Shown one piece after another: positions 46,900-59,519 of a DNA stretch of 64,000 nt. A model generated the notes under the pieces. The model worked only from the letters and a program-made list of their open reading frames with translations, searched no databases and was not told the origin of the DNA. The DNA comes from Heliocidaris tuberculata (lineage: Eukaryota > Echinodermata > Echinoidea > Camarodonta > Echinometridae), in the NCBI GenBank assembly GCA_025618425.1, contig CM046850.1:28173987-28237986 (forward strand). Direction: 5' to 3'. How positions within the stretch are numbered: position 1 is the stretch's first letter; every line of letters begins with the position of its first letter. The position numbers and the translations under genes were made by a program.

Positions 46900-49800
46900 G
46901 AAGTACGAGGTGAAAAGTCACTGCTGGAGTGAGGAATTATGTGTTTTTTTACTTTCAAAAATTAGAGGTCAACATAAAGTGTGTTTTTAATAGAAACCAG
47001 GGTTATTCATATTAATGGTTTCATGGCAACCAGAAATGTTAGTTTACATCATGGTCCTGGCAAAATCTACCAAAAGGACTGTGCAATAACACTGTCTCAT
47101 GGGTTTTGAAGCTACTGCACACCTTACGATCCGACTGCGACTGAATCTGCAAACAAATTGAAATATTATTAGATAATGAATATGAAAAATATAAATTATA
47201 TCCATCTGGGACAACCATGCATACCAGTATACAAGAGAAAGAAATGTACAGCCCCCCCCCCCCCCTTCCAAATTTTTGTATGCAATAATTCACTAACAGT
47301 TTGCTTTGATACTATTTATGCTTCACAAAGTACCATTTTGAACTAATTTGCTTCATTGTTTGTTCCATGGTGTACCAGTGGCTGATATATTGCTGCAAGT
47401 TGCTGATAAGATAAGTTGCTGCAAAAACCCAATTTTTAAAGGTACTATATAACTTTTGAAAATACATGTTGAAATTTCAGTCCAAAAGATTATGAAAAGC
47501 AAATTGAAGTGGTTGGGGACGGTGTTATGAAATTCCTTTGAAATAATCACTCCCTTTGTTATGATGCTACAGTGTACTTATATCTTTAATTTTAGCATTA
47601 TGTGTACTGTTGGTATGAATATACATGTAATACTTATTGTGCCAGTCACAGATGTACAGTTATTTTGTGTGCATTTCGTTTCAGAAACAGATTTATGTAA
47701 CATCAGCATTGAACATAAGCCATCTGAAGATGAGAGTGATATTACCTTGGTTTATGCTTTTCCTAATGCACTCCTCTGGTTAGACGGGGTGTTTTTGAGC
47801 CATATTTACCTAAACTGCACTTTATTTTCAGTCACTTTAGATCATTTTTCTTCAAACTTTCAGGGATTGACTTTATGCACATTCTAAGAGAAATTAATAA
47901 ACAATTAAACCACTATGAATACCTTTAAAAGGGAGATCAATTTTTTTGAAAATGTAGTTGATGATGATGATATGCAACATCATGGGGTGGATGGGAGGGG
48001 GGGGGGGCTGACAGGAATATACTGCACTTGCATGGAAGATTACCTTTTAAAAGGGAGGAATGCTCTCAATTTTATGTCAAATTATGCTTCTAATTCTTAA
48101 ACACCTTATTAATTTTTGTTAAAGTAATGAATGTGTGTGCTAAATTAAATCAGAATCTCTCTATTGTGCTTTATCTGAAATATGTAGAATAAACTACTTC
48201 ATTGAGTAAAACCAGATTTGTACTTGTATTTAGACTTGCCAAACAGACAGTAAGAGAAACTAGTGTCACAGTAAAAATAATTATCATGGAATTTCATGCT
48301 ACGTTTTGTGCTCAAACGCAAAATTACGATCACGCCAAATATTTGCATACTTTTCTATGCAATTCCTTTCAGAAAGGTACTGTAGTTATGAAGAATATCA
48401 GTAAGCAATTGTGTAGCACAATGTGTTAAAGGGAAGTGTGGGGCAAACACTTATCAGGCAAAAATTACCATTCTTTGATATTACGGTATGTTAGTAAACC
48501 TTTATGCATCATTTTCGACTAGTGATTGATGATCAGAGAAAGCTCATCATTAAAGAAATAGATTGTATAACTTTACAGTATCGTACAGTACTGTCATACA
48601 TTTACTGAGGACTTTGTATAAAGCTATCAATTTAAGGTGGATGTATGTTTCTCCTTACTTCACATGTAGACATGCAGTTGCAGATGGCTGGTGAAATTAC
48701 TTGTTTTCTGTTTCTCGATCTGGAGCAAAGATTCTCCACCTACGGTACTCCCCCTTTGTATTTGGGAAAATTTAAAGCAAAGTTACTTTGTCATGTATGA
48801 ATTTTCATTATGCAGATGCTGTTGTAAGAAGGATAGTCACATGCAGAATCACATATGTTAACATTCTGTTAGAAATAGATTTAAAGAGCCCACACATGAG
48901 ACATTGAAAAAAAAAACTTACATATGTGGCTTGCAATTTTATAATTTGTTTTCTATTCATTAAAGGGAAGCTTGAGTTCTGGGAAAGGTAAAAAATAATT
49001 TGTGAGCTTTCTCATTCTTATTCTGTTAGTTTAGAAGATTATCATAGAAGATATGTCCCCTGAAAAGGATTGCTCTTCAAATGCCCTCACATTCAAAATA
49101 AGACAAGAAACAGCTGAAATGTTTGGGCCAAACTTTAGTGTGTAGTCCCATATACACATTTCTGTGTGCAGTGAATGTGACTCTCAGCAGGATTGAGTCA
49201 ATTTCTTATCATTTTTGTGATTCCAAAACCTTACAGCATACACCAATTATTATGTGCTATATAATCAACCTTTCCTTATTGCTTTGAGACAGTTGATTAC
49301 ACAATTCACTATCATGAACAGAACTCAACTTTATCTTTAATATCAGGCTCCAGTCATACCGGTATGGTGACATAGCATTTGCTCCAGTGCTATTTGCTCC
49401 AGTGCTATTTGCTCCAGGCTTCAAAGGTTATACAAGGCTATCTAAGATATCCTTGTACTCATACATAGCTTTTCCTGTTAGATTTCTGTCATAGGTGTTG
49501 TGTGCATTTGGAGGGTAATCATTTCAAATGAGAGTACATAACTTTTTTTCAGAGGTCAAAAAAATGTTGGTCATGTGTGTGACCTTGCACAAAAAAGGGT
49601 TTTACTTGTTGGTATTCAAACCTACTTTTCTCATATTTGCCTTGGAGTTTCCACTTTCATTGCTGTATGATGGGATTGCTCTGAACAGTTTGAAAGCAAT
49701 TTGCCATAAATAAGTGAACATTATTTTTTGTGACTATTCAAAAAAGGGCATTTTCATATGTCTCTGTAAAAACATTATGGTTGGGAAATGACTTATTCTT

Positions 49801-51430
49801 GTCAAAGAAAGGGAAATCTTTTATATTACAAAAATGGTAATATAAAAAGATCAATAAAGTGTAATCTGATTCTCCGACAATGAGGCAAAATTAGATGGTC
49901 ACATGTGTGACTGTTTATTTCACTTTACAAAGAATGGCCCATATACAGAGCTGCTTTGGTAAATAATAATTTATTTGCTGTGTTAATGTGTATGGGTGAA
50001 TCACACACACAAAAAAAAGTATTATAACTTTTTTGCTAATGACTGTACCTGTGTATTTTTCATAATATTCCTTGCTACCTCATTGCTTCTGCTGTTACGT
50101 TGTGATTGTTAGGCTACTACTACATGTACTTATAAACACTGTCAGTGGAACTGACTTGTTGGAGGCATTAAAGTGCTGTACAGGACCCCCGTTACACAAA
50201 ACTCAGAGATTGTTCGTATGGTTGATTTTTGCGATTAATTACACGGAGTGATCAATTAAATTAATTGCAAGCATTAATAGTATGATCAAATGTGGAGTTT
50301 CGTGTTACAGGGCATTGATCTGTACTAGGTGTTAAAGTGTACCAATCACCTAAAAAAATAATTTGTATACAGCTAGAATGTATAAAATCAACCTCAAAAC
50401 ACTTTACCAGGCCTTCTATGGGTTAACGGTTAAAGGGAAAGTCCACCCTGATATTAAGTTCTTAAGTTAAAAGAAGCAGAAAAATAAAAGAAAAAGATTA
50501 ATGGAAGTTTGAGCAACATCTGATGTAAAATAAGGAAGTTATGAATTTTTGAAGTTGTAATCAATCAAACGCAAACTGGCAGCTTCGTGTCATATCTTAC
50601 GAGCTCCTCTCCCATTTGCCCTTTCCATTTTCTCTATGGAATATATTAAGTCATACATGCACAGTTGATCTAATCACTGCTTGAGTACTTCACATTTTCT
50701 GTATCTTATAACACAGAGAGAAGTAAATACATATAGGGGCTTTTTTTCAGGCAACTCCTTATTTCCACCTGCACTTCCCATATTTACTCACACAATCTTT
50801 TTATTTTGCTGTGGGTGGTCTTTTGAGGTGGTTTCCTGCCTTGTGTATGAACAAGGCTTTATGCATCACCATTGACGTATGAAATGGTGAAAGGTCAAAG
50901 AGGTGAAAGGTCAAAGAGGTAAAATTTTATCAAACTTGTATTTTTTTTTTAAATCTTGCAATTGTAATTCTCACCCTTTCGAAATAATTTGATTAATTTT
51001 TGGATTCAAAAGGTCAAAGGTTGGCGATTTAAAAACTTCATGTTCATGAAAATGGTAGACTTTTACACTTCCTGTTGGGTTCTCAAGAACCACTTTATAT
51101 GTCATGTTTGTAGAGGGTAAATGTTTCAATCAATATTAAAAAATGTGTGCGTAGGTGACAATGTATTTTTAAATAAATGAATTACAATGAATTTCTGAAC
51201 TTGTAAATGTGCTTTTTAATAACTGTATTACTTGTAATGCCAACTGGTAAAATACAGCAAAAGTTGCCCAGATTCCTGCGGTTGGTCTGATATAGTAAAA
51301 AATGAAACCTCTAACTTCCCCAATTTCTTTGTAGAACTCCTCTTTCATTACCAACAAGTAGAGAGGTAAACTTGCAAATCTCCTTCTGTTGAACAATATC
51401 TTAGTGATGCAATTACAACTTTTCATGGGC
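46900..51430. other. Long gene-free interval
   Basis: No exon or RNA gene could be supported. Items seen: a C run (about 47,251-47,266), a G run near 47,999, a minisatellite of TTTGCTCCAGTGCTA (49,378-49,425), a segment (49,425-49,512) related to 63,140-63,228, and a MITE-like left end TTAAAGGGAAAGTCCACCC at 50,430. Part may be SLC35A5 3' UTR. Confidence 0.45.
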
Positions 51431-51439
51431 AAGGTTAGG

Positions 51440-51720
51440 TAATGCTCTATTTAGTTTCAGAGAGAGAGAAAGTTAGAGTAAGTAAGAGAGAGACAGAGAG
51501 AGGGGGGGAGAGAAGTGTAAAGATAAATAATAGTAATAATAATAATAGTTTCTTATTCCTTTCTTCCTTTATTCCTTTCTTCATTTCTTGTATTTGTAAT
51601 AATTATCTTCCTTTCTTCATCCTATATAATCTGCACCTAGAGCACTCCACAGAGTGGATTGGGTGCAATATAAATCATATGAATTATTATTATTATAATA
51701 ATTATAATAATAATTTCTTA
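51440..51720. repeat. Microsatellites and a SINE tail
   Basis: GAGA-rich run (51,460-51,510), then AATAAT, then CACCTAGAGCACTCCACAGA with GGTGCAATATAAATC and ATTATTATT at 51,635-51,710. The last part is the 3' end of the SINE family seen at 52,482. Confidence 0.6.
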
Positions 51721-51953
51721 AAGAAGTTATAGTTTCATATACAGACTCTTACAATGGTTGTGTACTTTTTGAAATTCTCGTTCTAAAAGTTCTGTAAGTT
51801 CAACGAGGTCTAAGGAAATACCAAGGAGGTGGTTTCCTGTTAAATAGGCCAAAAGAAATGGATTCCTAGTTTCTTATCTGGATTATTTTTGAGAACGAGG
51901 ATTAGGGTTCCATGTTATATGATATTTGATACATTTCCACACCTTCAAACAGA

Positions 51954-52116
51954 GGCGGATCCAGGATTTTGTAAAAGAGGAGCACAGAGTCGGAAAAATA
52001 CACAATCAAGGGCGCAATTTTTTTTTCATTGTGTACTTACGGTATGCCAGTTGGGTTTCAAAAGGGGGGGGGGGAGGGCACAGGCCGGATTTCCCGCGAT
52101 GTAAATCTGCCACTGC
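51954..52116 (+). mobile_element. Short element with GCGGATCCAGG / CTGCCACTG ends
   Basis: GGCGGATCCAGGATTTTGTA at the left and AAATCTGCCACTG at the right are imperfect inverted ends. The inside has GGGTTTCAAAA followed by a G run and GCACAGGCCGG. Related to 42,985-43,095. Confidence 0.6.
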
Positions 52117-52199
52117 CTTCACATCCTGCAGTGTCAAATTATAAGAGAACTCTTGGTCCAAAAATTAGAGAAAAGGTCATGGATGGTACCCAAGCCAAC

Positions 52200-52480
52200 T
52201 TTCCCCCTCTCTATCCCATATATTGCCATCTCTTCCTTCCATTATCCCATCTGCTCTCCTTTCCATATCGACTAGGCCATTATTATCTACCCTTTCTCTC
52301 TCTCTCTCTCTCTCTCTGTATCTTCAGAATCTTTTCCCCATCTCACTCTCTTTGTACCAATCATCCTATTCCATCCCCCCCCCCCGCCTCTCTCTTTCCC
52401 TTGTACAAAGTAAACTCTTTCTTCCATCTCATTCTTCTCCCCCTCCCCTCCCCCCTCTCCGTCTCTCCCCCTTGATGTCT
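52200..52480. repeat. Pyrimidine-rich low-complexity tract
   Basis: CTCTCT and C-rich runs on the plus strand, with spurious Ser/Leu/Pro frames. A further CTCTCT stretch lies at 52,770-52,840. Confidence 0.8.
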
Positions 52481-52481
52481 A

Positions 52482-52765
52482 GGTCTAGTGGATACGTCAC
52501 CAGACTGTACATCTCATGGTTCACGGTTTTAAGTCCCACTGCGGCACTAGTGTCCTTTGGCAAGACATTAATCTACATTTGCCACTCTCCACCCAGGTGT
52601 AGTAAATGGGTACCTGGTGGGAATTTATTCCTTGAATGCTTTTAGCACCTTAGGGCAGCTGGGCTAAAGCCAGGGTAATAGTAGTACTCTGCAGGCGCCT
52701 TGAGCATCCTCTGGGATGGATACGTGTGCAATATAGATGCAGCTATCATTATTATTCAAATCTTC
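52482..52765 (+). mobile_element. tRNA-derived SINE, most complete copy
   Basis: The head resembles a tRNA promoter: TCTAGTGGATACGTCACCAG (A-box side) and GGTTCACGGTTTTAAGTCCC (B-box like, diverged). The body has TTTGGCAAGACATTAATCTA, CCACCCAGGTGTAGTAAATG and GGTACCTGG. The tail reads GCGCCTTGAGCATC, GTGCAATATAGATGC and ATTATTATT. The body resembles SINE bodies known from deuterostome invertebrates; the exact family name needs a repeat-database search. Confidence 0.7.
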
Positions 52766-52912
52766 CTGCCTTTTCATTCTCTCTCTCTCTCAATTCCCAT
52801 TCTGTCTCTGTCTCTCTCTTTCTCTTCCCCATCTCTCATATTACAACCTAAAAATGCAGGTGACATAAGTTGCATACAGCAATGAGAAGGCTTCATTCAA
52901 CTAAGATCATGC

Positions 52913-53162
52913 TTAACCCCTTCCATGCCACCAGATTTTTGAGCAATTCTCAAAAATGAACTTTCAAGAATTAAATATTAACTTTCAATGAGTTTTTTTA
53001 AAAGCAAACTGGGCAAAGATATATTGTATAGGAATAAACATTATATTGAAGGCAGGGGTTTCTGTATGAGGAAGAATTTTCAAGCCATTCTGAGCCTAAA
53101 CAAAATGTTCAACACTCAAATTTCTGGGTGGGATTTGCCACCCACGGCATGGTATGGGTTAA
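52913..53162. mobile_element. 250-bp MITE flanked by TTAA (family D)
   Basis: TTAACCCCTTCCATGCCACC at the left pairs with GGCATGGTATGGGTTAA at the right. Distinct interior from family A, but with the same TTAA and CCC/GGG end design. Confidence 0.75.
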
Positions 53163-53272
53163 ACTCAGCATCACGTTAAACGTGTTTAGTAGAATTGCAT
53201 AGATCACATCAATACAATTACTCAGCAAATTTATAATTCAGCTGCAGAATGCATAGAGGTGCATAATCACAA

Positions 53273-53453
53273 TACAGTGGAAACTTGCTATAAAGAGCTC
53301 TGACATAACGAGATTCCTGAAATAAAAAGGTAATTTTTCTGGTCCCAGGTCTTTGTATTCTTCTGTTTTTTCACCCTGATATAAAGAGATTCCTGATATA
53401 ACAAGGTAAATGTCATGGTCCCAAGGTCCTCGTTATAGTGGGTTTCCACTATA
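53273..53453. mobile_element. Short TIR element (CAGTGGAAAC family), copy 2
   Basis: TACAGTGGAAACTTGCTATA at the left pairs with TATAGTGGGTTTCCACTATA at the right. Interior words AGATTCCTGA and TATAACAAGGTAA match copies 1 and 3 in opposite orientation. Confidence 0.75.
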
Positions 53454-53875
53454 TTAAAATCTTACAAGAGTGTTTAAAAAAATTTCACAAGAGTTTAATT
53501 TACAGTTTGCAATAAGAAAATACAAGTATTTATTCACATTCTAAAACAAACATGCCAAGAAGAATTTTCATTCACTGGTAAAAACATTATTGCGATTAAA
53601 CCTCATCTAATGATGATATATCACGAATACTCTTGCACGAATAGTTACTACATACTGCCTGTTGCTTATTTACAATCAAATAGGTTTCTACAAAATTCCC
53701 TCTCTCATCGAAATTGATAAATCTGGAAGACTACCCAACGGTATGAACACTGTGACTCTGTTCTGTGCATCAGCAACAACTGCTCCCTGGGCAATTTCCT
53801 AGACTAACCAAAGTCCTAACTCCCACCCCCAACTCTACACCTTACCCTAAACTAAACCTAATCCTATATTGGTAG

Positions 53876-53950
53876 TCTCCATCAAGCCAGGGTAACATGG
53901 CAGCGCCTAGAGCATCATGCATGGTGGATATTTTAGCGCAGTACCACCAG
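53876..53950 (+). mobile_element. SINE 3' tail fragment
   Basis: AAGCCAGGGTAACATGG, GCGCCTAGAGCATCATGC and a degraded GATATTTTAGCGCAG match the tail region of the SINE at 52,482. Confidence 0.5.
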
Positions 53951-54347
53951 AAGCCAACCCCTAGGAGTTAAACAAGCTCATTCTCTAGTATTGTAGTTGT
54001 TCGAAGGATAGTTGGCACAGATTTTTTAAAATGCATCAGATATAAGACTTTGTTAATATGTGTGCATGACTTCGGAAGGGCCAACTGTCAAATGGAGTCC
54101 AATGAAAAGCTATATGACTGACAAAAGAGCACAGCTCTTCCAGCACAGCTCTTCCAGTACACGGTCAAACCGCAGGTTGTATGCAAATGAGCAAAAAAGG
54201 ACTGATTTTATTTCCAGTGCCTTGCAACCAGTGGGCTGTTTTGCATGGTAACATTCCAAGTTATGTAACTAAAGATATATTACTGCTATGCTCATTAAAT
54301 TTTCTGGATAGATAAATGGACAGTTTACCAACACAGACATATCTTGT

Positions 54348-55087
54348 TTAACCCAAAAAGAGCCAAGGGGGGGGGGGGGTGGAATCCACCCCCCTAGACA
54401 TTTCTCGCGATATGTCCGCAACGCACAAAGCAGTCACCACAGCGTTTCATGACTTTTTTCTTTCGAATCTCACGCATCTTTTGAGACCAAATTCGCGATT
54501 TCCGGGCATGCGGTTCCGAAGTTACTCAACATTTCGTACTTGCACGTCAGACCGAAAATTGCTCAAAAACGTGATTTTATGTATGATTTCAATACAAAAT
54601 GTGTTTTCAGCCAAAATTTAGAAATCTATGAATATTTTTACATTTAATGATTAGAATTAATTTATTTTATGCTATTTATGATCGCAAAAGTGTCCCCAAC
54701 AAATTTTATCCAAAAAACAATAAAAAACAAAAGGTAAAAAAAAACAAAGAAATACATAAGAAATTTTTAATACAATAAAATACATAAAAATTCAATTTTG
54801 ATACCAAATTTTTTTTCAAGTATATTTGCTAAGAATACTGTAAAGAGTGCCTAGACCAAAATTTAGCATTTTTTGAGCTTTATTTAATGATTTAGAGCAA
54901 AATTTTGATTTCATGCATAAATTAGCATAATCAATGTGAAATTATTTTTGAGCATTTAACTATACAGTTTTGTAGATTACGTTGTGGACGACGTGCGTGC
55001 CGATTTTCGGCGCGATCGCACGGTCGACGGTGGATTCCACCCCCCGGCTGTGCCATAGCCAAAATCTCCCGGCCCTTTTAGGGTTAA
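54348..55087. mobile_element. 740-bp element flanked by TTAA (family C)
   Basis: TTAACCCAAAAAGAGCC at the left pairs imperfectly with GGCCCTTTTAGGGTTAA at the right. GGGGTGGAATCCACC words lie inside each end in inverted orientation. The interior is AT-rich and has no transposase. Confidence 0.7.
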
Positions 55088-55337
55088 GTTACAATTCAAA
55101 GAATAAGTAGTTGAAACTAAGTGATGAAATAGTAAAATAAAACACTTTTCTCTATAAGATTTCAAGTCGATAAAAGACATAAAAAGTATATGAGCCACTG
55201 CTAAAACGCATACCTTTATGTATGGAAGCAATGAAGTTTCATCTTTTACATTATCATATTCAAAACATCCATACATTTATGACAGGGTCAGGATCCAGCA
55301 ATATTCAACCCAAGTACATAATATATCCTTGATATTG

Positions 55338-55342
55338 TCAAG
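55338..55342. repeat. Target-site duplication TCAAG (left) of the LTR element
   Basis: TCAAG abuts the left LTR here and the right LTR at 59,520-59,524. Confidence 0.75.
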
Positions 55343-55652
55343 TATTGTGTTCTGATCATTTCATCTCATTCCATTCCCACACTCTTTCTTGTTTACTTCC
55401 AATCTCCTACCCTAATCTCCTTGCCTGTTTCCTATCTCACTAATCCCTGCTCCATCCAGCCACACCTATTAATCCATGCCAGCTGTATGTTATGTAACTG
55501 CCATGTGCAGACACTGTGTATACATGTATATAATTATAAGAGTAGTTGAGGAATAAAGCTTCACTTGCAATTTGATACTACATGTTGTACATTAAGGCAG
55601 TCAGGAGTTGTTCTTTGTAAGCAACAACAGAGTACAGAATGAGAACATAAAA
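55343..55652 (+). repeat. Left LTR (310 bp)
   Basis: Runs from TATTGTGTTCTGATC to GAATGAGAACATAAAA and aligns with 59,223-59,519. The ends are not TG..CA if the TCAAG duplication marks the border. Contains AATAAAGC near 55,551, a likely polyadenylation signal. Confidence 0.8.
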
Positions 55653-55720
55653 ATTGGCAACGAGGATAAAACTGATTTTCTAGAAAAGAGAGAAGGACTA
55701 TAGTGCTCTACACAGCAATC

Positions 55721-56537
55721 ATGGCTCAGCGCATGGACGTCCCGCCGCCTCCACCATTTGACATTGGATCGTCCAGGGCATCTACTGCCTGGACAAAGTG
55801 GATGAGGAGGTACACATATTACATAGAGGCATCAGGTGTAACATCTCCAGGGCAGAAAAGAGCCCTCCTTCTGCATATAGCGGGCCCCCGACGTTCAAGA
55901 TCTCTTTGAGACGTTAGATGTGCCTACGCCGTCGGCAACAGCGACTATATATGACACAGCAATGGAAGCTCTGAAGGAGTATTTTGACCTGGCCCCCAAC
56001 ATTGCCTTTGAGCGGCACCAATTCCGACAGGCGGCCCAGCAGACCGGGGAGTCAGTAGATGACTTTTATACGCGACTAAAATCCCTCGCCTCATCATGTG
56101 CATTTACAGGGGACATGAACGATCACGTGAGAGATCAATTTATCGATAAATGCACATCCTCATCACTCCGTCATCGCCTGCTCCGAGAGAACAATCTCAC
56201 ACTCCAGACTCTCCTCGGCATCGCCCGAGCAAACGAGGCAGCAGACAATAAGGCCTCTGTTATGGAGGGGCGACATGTGGATGTACATACAGCCAACTTT
56301 GCTAGGCAGCAGCATCGTGGTCAGACTCGAGATCAATCTCGCCCTATGTCATCCCAGTCCCAGGGGGTGAATCGAGAGAAGAACTTTGACAAATGTAACG
56401 GTCATACAGGACATGCAACGAAGGCTGATTCCTGCCCTGCGAGAGGAAAGACATGCAACAACTGCAAAAAGACTAGTCATTTTGCACGTGTATGTCGCAG
56501 TTCAAGAGTACAACGACCACGACCCACCCCTCTCTGA
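55721..56537 (+). pseudogene. gag remnant of the LTR element
   Basis: Starts MAQRMDVPPPPPFD. An extra base in a C run near 55,890 ends the first frame at 55,909, and the gag continues in another frame to 56,537. Retrotransposon gag features are EALKEYFDLAPN, FRQAAQQTGESVDDFYTRL and a zinc knuckle CNNCKKTSHFARVC near the end. The first knuckle-like segment lacks normal spacing. Confidence 0.8.
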
Positions 56538-56552
56538 AATGTCACCGAAGAC

Positions 56553-56975
56553 GTGGCCTATTCGTCTCCATCGGAGGATGAGTATACCTTTCATCTCACC
56601 ACTTCTCGCCTGACTAAAACACAAGTGGAAATTAATGGACACTCCATATCAATGATCGTCCATTCCGGGGCTTCGACTAACATTTTTGATCATCGGACAC
56701 TAGAGTGGATGAGAGGCCGTAGTCAGGCTACACGACTACGGTTGGCCCCTACTCATGTCCGCCTCTTCACCTATAACTCGAAGACGCCCCTGCCAGTTCG
56801 AGGTGAATTCAACGGAAGGATTACATCGCCGCAGACGGGTGCATCTTTGTCCTCGAGGATTATCGTCGTAGACGGGGACGGCGGCTGTCTTCTTGGCAGG
56901 CAGACTACGATCGACCTTGGGCTTCTCACACTTCCTACTGAGCCCGTGTGTGCAGTCTATTCCAGCTGCTGTTGA
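56553..56975 (+). pseudogene. Retroelement aspartic protease remnant
   Basis: VEINGHSISMIVHSGASTN occupies the position of the active-site Asp-Ser-Gly-Ala-Ser; the Asp is His here (codon at about 56,662). The flap-side region GRITS and the C-terminal CLLGRQTTIDLGLL are recognisable. Loss of the catalytic Asp should inactivate the enzyme. Confidence 0.75.
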
Positions 56976-57780
56976 TGAGTATAAGAACAAATACCCGGAA
57001 GTTTTTAATGGCTTCGGAAAGCTGGTCGACTACCAGGTCCACGTCCACATCGATCCAGAAGTGAAACCAGTTGCGCAGCCTCCCCGCCGCATTCCTTTTC
57101 ATTTGCGAAGGAAAGTAGAGGACAAGATCCAGGAACTTCTCGACAAGGACATTGTAGAACCAGTTAATGGCCCGACTTCCTGGGCGAGCCCGCTCGTCGT
57201 CGTCCCTAAGACTAATGGGGAGATACGAGTTTGTGTCGACATGCGACAAGCGAACACGGCAGTGATAAGAGAGAGGCACCCCATCCCCACTCTAGAAGAG
57301 ACTCTGGAGGCTCTCAACGGAGCTTCAGTCTTCAGTAAGCTCGATCTCAAATGCGGTTACCATCAGGTCGAACTGGATGACGAATCGCGAGACATCACGA
57401 CGTTTGTGACTCATAAGGGACTGATGAGGTACAAGCGGCTTATCGTCGGCCTCGGAGACATATCAGTATGCCATTCAGCAAGCCCTGAGTGGACTAGAAG
57501 GAGTTCGGAATATCTCAGACGACATCATCGTCTTTGGGCAAAGCATCGACGAGCACGACGCCAGGCTGGAGGCAGTCCTCCAGTGTCTCCAGGAGCGGAA
57601 GCTGACGCTTAACACAGGCAAGTGTGTATTCTGATCCGACAGCCTCACCTTCTTTGGCTTTGTGATCGGAAAAGACGGCGTCTCTCCAGATGAAGCGAAG
57701 ATCAACGCGATCAGGAACGCCCCAAAGCTGTCGACATTGAGTGAAGTCCGATCGTTCCTAGAACTGGTCAACTACTGCTC
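56960..57780 (+). pseudogene. Reverse transcriptase remnant
   Basis: Gypsy-type RT motifs in order: VKPVAQPPRRIPFHLR, DIVEPVNGPTSWASPLVVV, RVCVDMRQANTAV, HPIPTLEETLEAL and FSKLDLKCGYHQVEL. A frameshift near 57,450 follows. ISDDIIVFGQSIDEH appears in another frame, and in-frame stops occur near 57,633 and 57,792. Non-functional. Confidence 0.85.
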
Positions 57781-57949
57781 ACGCTTCATTTGACAACCTA
57801 GCAACAATCTCAGAGCCACTGAGGGAGCTTACCCGTAGCGGCACCCCCTGGTCGCGGACCTCGAGGCACGACAAGGCATTTGAAACTCTCAGACAGACTT
57901 TGACAAGTGACACAGTAATGGCACACTTTGTCACTGGCGCTCCCACCGA

Positions 57950-58238
57950 GCTCTAGGTGGACGTCAGCCCCGTAGGATTGGGCGCAATTTTAACGCAGAC
58001 AATAGATGGAGTTACCCGCCCAGTAGCATACGCTAGCCGTACACTCACGGATGAAGAGAGATGCTACTCTCAAACTGAGAAGGACGCTCTTGCTGTAGTT
58101 TGGGGCTGTGAGAGGTTCCACATCTTCCTTTTCGGAACCGACTTCGTGCTGTACACCGATCACAAGCCACTACAGTTCATGTATTCGACAAGCGGGAAGC
58201 CCACAGCTTGTCAACAAGTGTCGAGCATGCCAGCCTGA
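57950..58238 (+). pseudogene. RNase H remnant
   Basis: VDVSPVGLGAIL, PVAYASRTLTDEERCYSQTE and FVLYTDHKPLQF are the RNase H signatures of gypsy elements. The domain is cut off after about 58,190 and joins directly to the second half of the integrase zinc-binding region, so the connecting DNA has been deleted. Confidence 0.8.
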
Positions 58239-58878
58239 AGCTCCGCGTCCTCCACAAGAGCCGATCTCTCCATCTCCTATGCCAGCTTATCCATGGCATA
58301 CTGTGCATATTGATTTGTGTGGGCCCCTTCCCACAGGAGAATCTCTCCTGGTCATTGTTGATAGCGCGACCAGGTGGCCTGAAGTTGAAATAATGAGATC
58401 GACTACGACAAGCGCGATCATCACTCGTTTGGATCGTATTTTTGCATGTCATGGATATCCGCATCGCATTGTTTCTGATAATGGTCCGCAGTTCGTCTCA
58501 GCTGAGTTCAAGGATTACATGATCGCAAACGACGTCGACCATCGTCGCATAACGCCATACCATCCGCAAGCTAACGCGACCGTCGAGCGTTTCAACGCTA
58601 CAGTCATGAAAGCTATTCGCGCAGCGCACATTGGCCGAGATTGGCGAGCAGCTCTTCATGTCTTCCTCCTCTCATACAGGAGTACCCCACATCCAGCAAC
58701 GCAGATCAGCCCTGCTAAACTGATGTTCAACCGCGACATTCGCACGAAACTCCCGACGATGTCCGCTACGCCTCCCACTGACAACTTCGCAGCAGCTTCG
58801 AAGAGTGACGCGAAATACAAAGCAAAAATGAAATCGCGAGCAGATGTGAAAGCCTTATTAAAAGGAACATTAATGTGA
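58200..58878 (+). pseudogene. Integrase core remnant
   Basis: Begins with CRACQPEAPRPPQEP, the last Cys pair of the HHCC region. The catalytic core follows, with the three acidic residues in HIDLCGPLP, IVSDNGPQF and NATVERFN. The core frame is open to a stop at 58,876, but the N-terminal zinc-binding half and the C-terminal domain are missing. Confidence 0.85.
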
Positions 58879-59222
58879 TGTGAGACTTTAATTGGACAGT
58901 AATCATGAACGCTAAAATATACCCCTACTGGACTCCGTGAACTCAGTGAACAAGACAAAAAACTTTAATTGGACAGTAATCATGAACACTAAAATATACC
59001 CCTATTGGACTCTGTGAACTCAGTGAACAAGACAAAAATGACTGAACTTCCAAATATATTTTGATCTAATTCTCAATCCAAAATTTGATATGTTCTAATT
59101 GGTTTGATAGCAGTCTATTTCCTTTACATAATATACAGTTATACTTATATTTCTATCTATGTGAAAAGTAATTCATTTGAGTCGGTTGTTGATGGTACTT
59201 TTTATCTGAAGAAGAAAAGGGA

Positions 59223-59519
59223 TATTGTGTTCTGATCATTTCATCTCATTCCATTCCCACACTCTTTCTTGTTTACTTTCAATCTCCTACCCTAATCTCC
59301 TTGCCTGTTTCCTATCTCACTAATCCCTGCTCCATCCAGCCACACCTATTAATCCATGCCAGCTGTATGTTATGTAACTGCCATGTGCAGACACTGTGTA
59401 TACATGTATATATAAGAGTTTTTGAGGAATAAAGCTTCACTTGCAGTTTGATACTACATCAAGGCAGTCAGGAGTTGTTCTTTGTAAGCAACAACTGAGT
59501 ACAGAATGAGAACATAAAA
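59223..59519 (+). repeat. Right LTR (297 bp)
   Basis: Matches the left LTR apart from several substitutions and two short indels (the GTTGTA-containing insertion of the left copy is absent). The divergence shows that this is not a very recent insertion. Confidence 0.8.

Larger units (their letters stand above)
55343..59519 (+). mobile_element. Ty3/gypsy-type LTR retrotransposon, degenerate
   Basis: 4.18-kb element in the order LTR, gag, protease, reverse transcriptase, RNase H, integrase, LTR. That order is typical of Ty3/gypsy elements. The segment just inside the left LTR, ATTGGCAACGAGGATAAAAC, is a likely primer-binding region. A purine tract (GAAGAAGAAAAGGGA) precedes the right LTR. Coding parts carry frameshifts, stops, a changed protease active-site residue and a deletion, so it cannot be autonomous. 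No envelope gene is present. Confidence 0.88.

Noticed and set aside
51169..51432. 87-codon minus frame with mixed hydrophobic composition
   Set aside because: No start context, splice sites or recognisable family; treated as chance.
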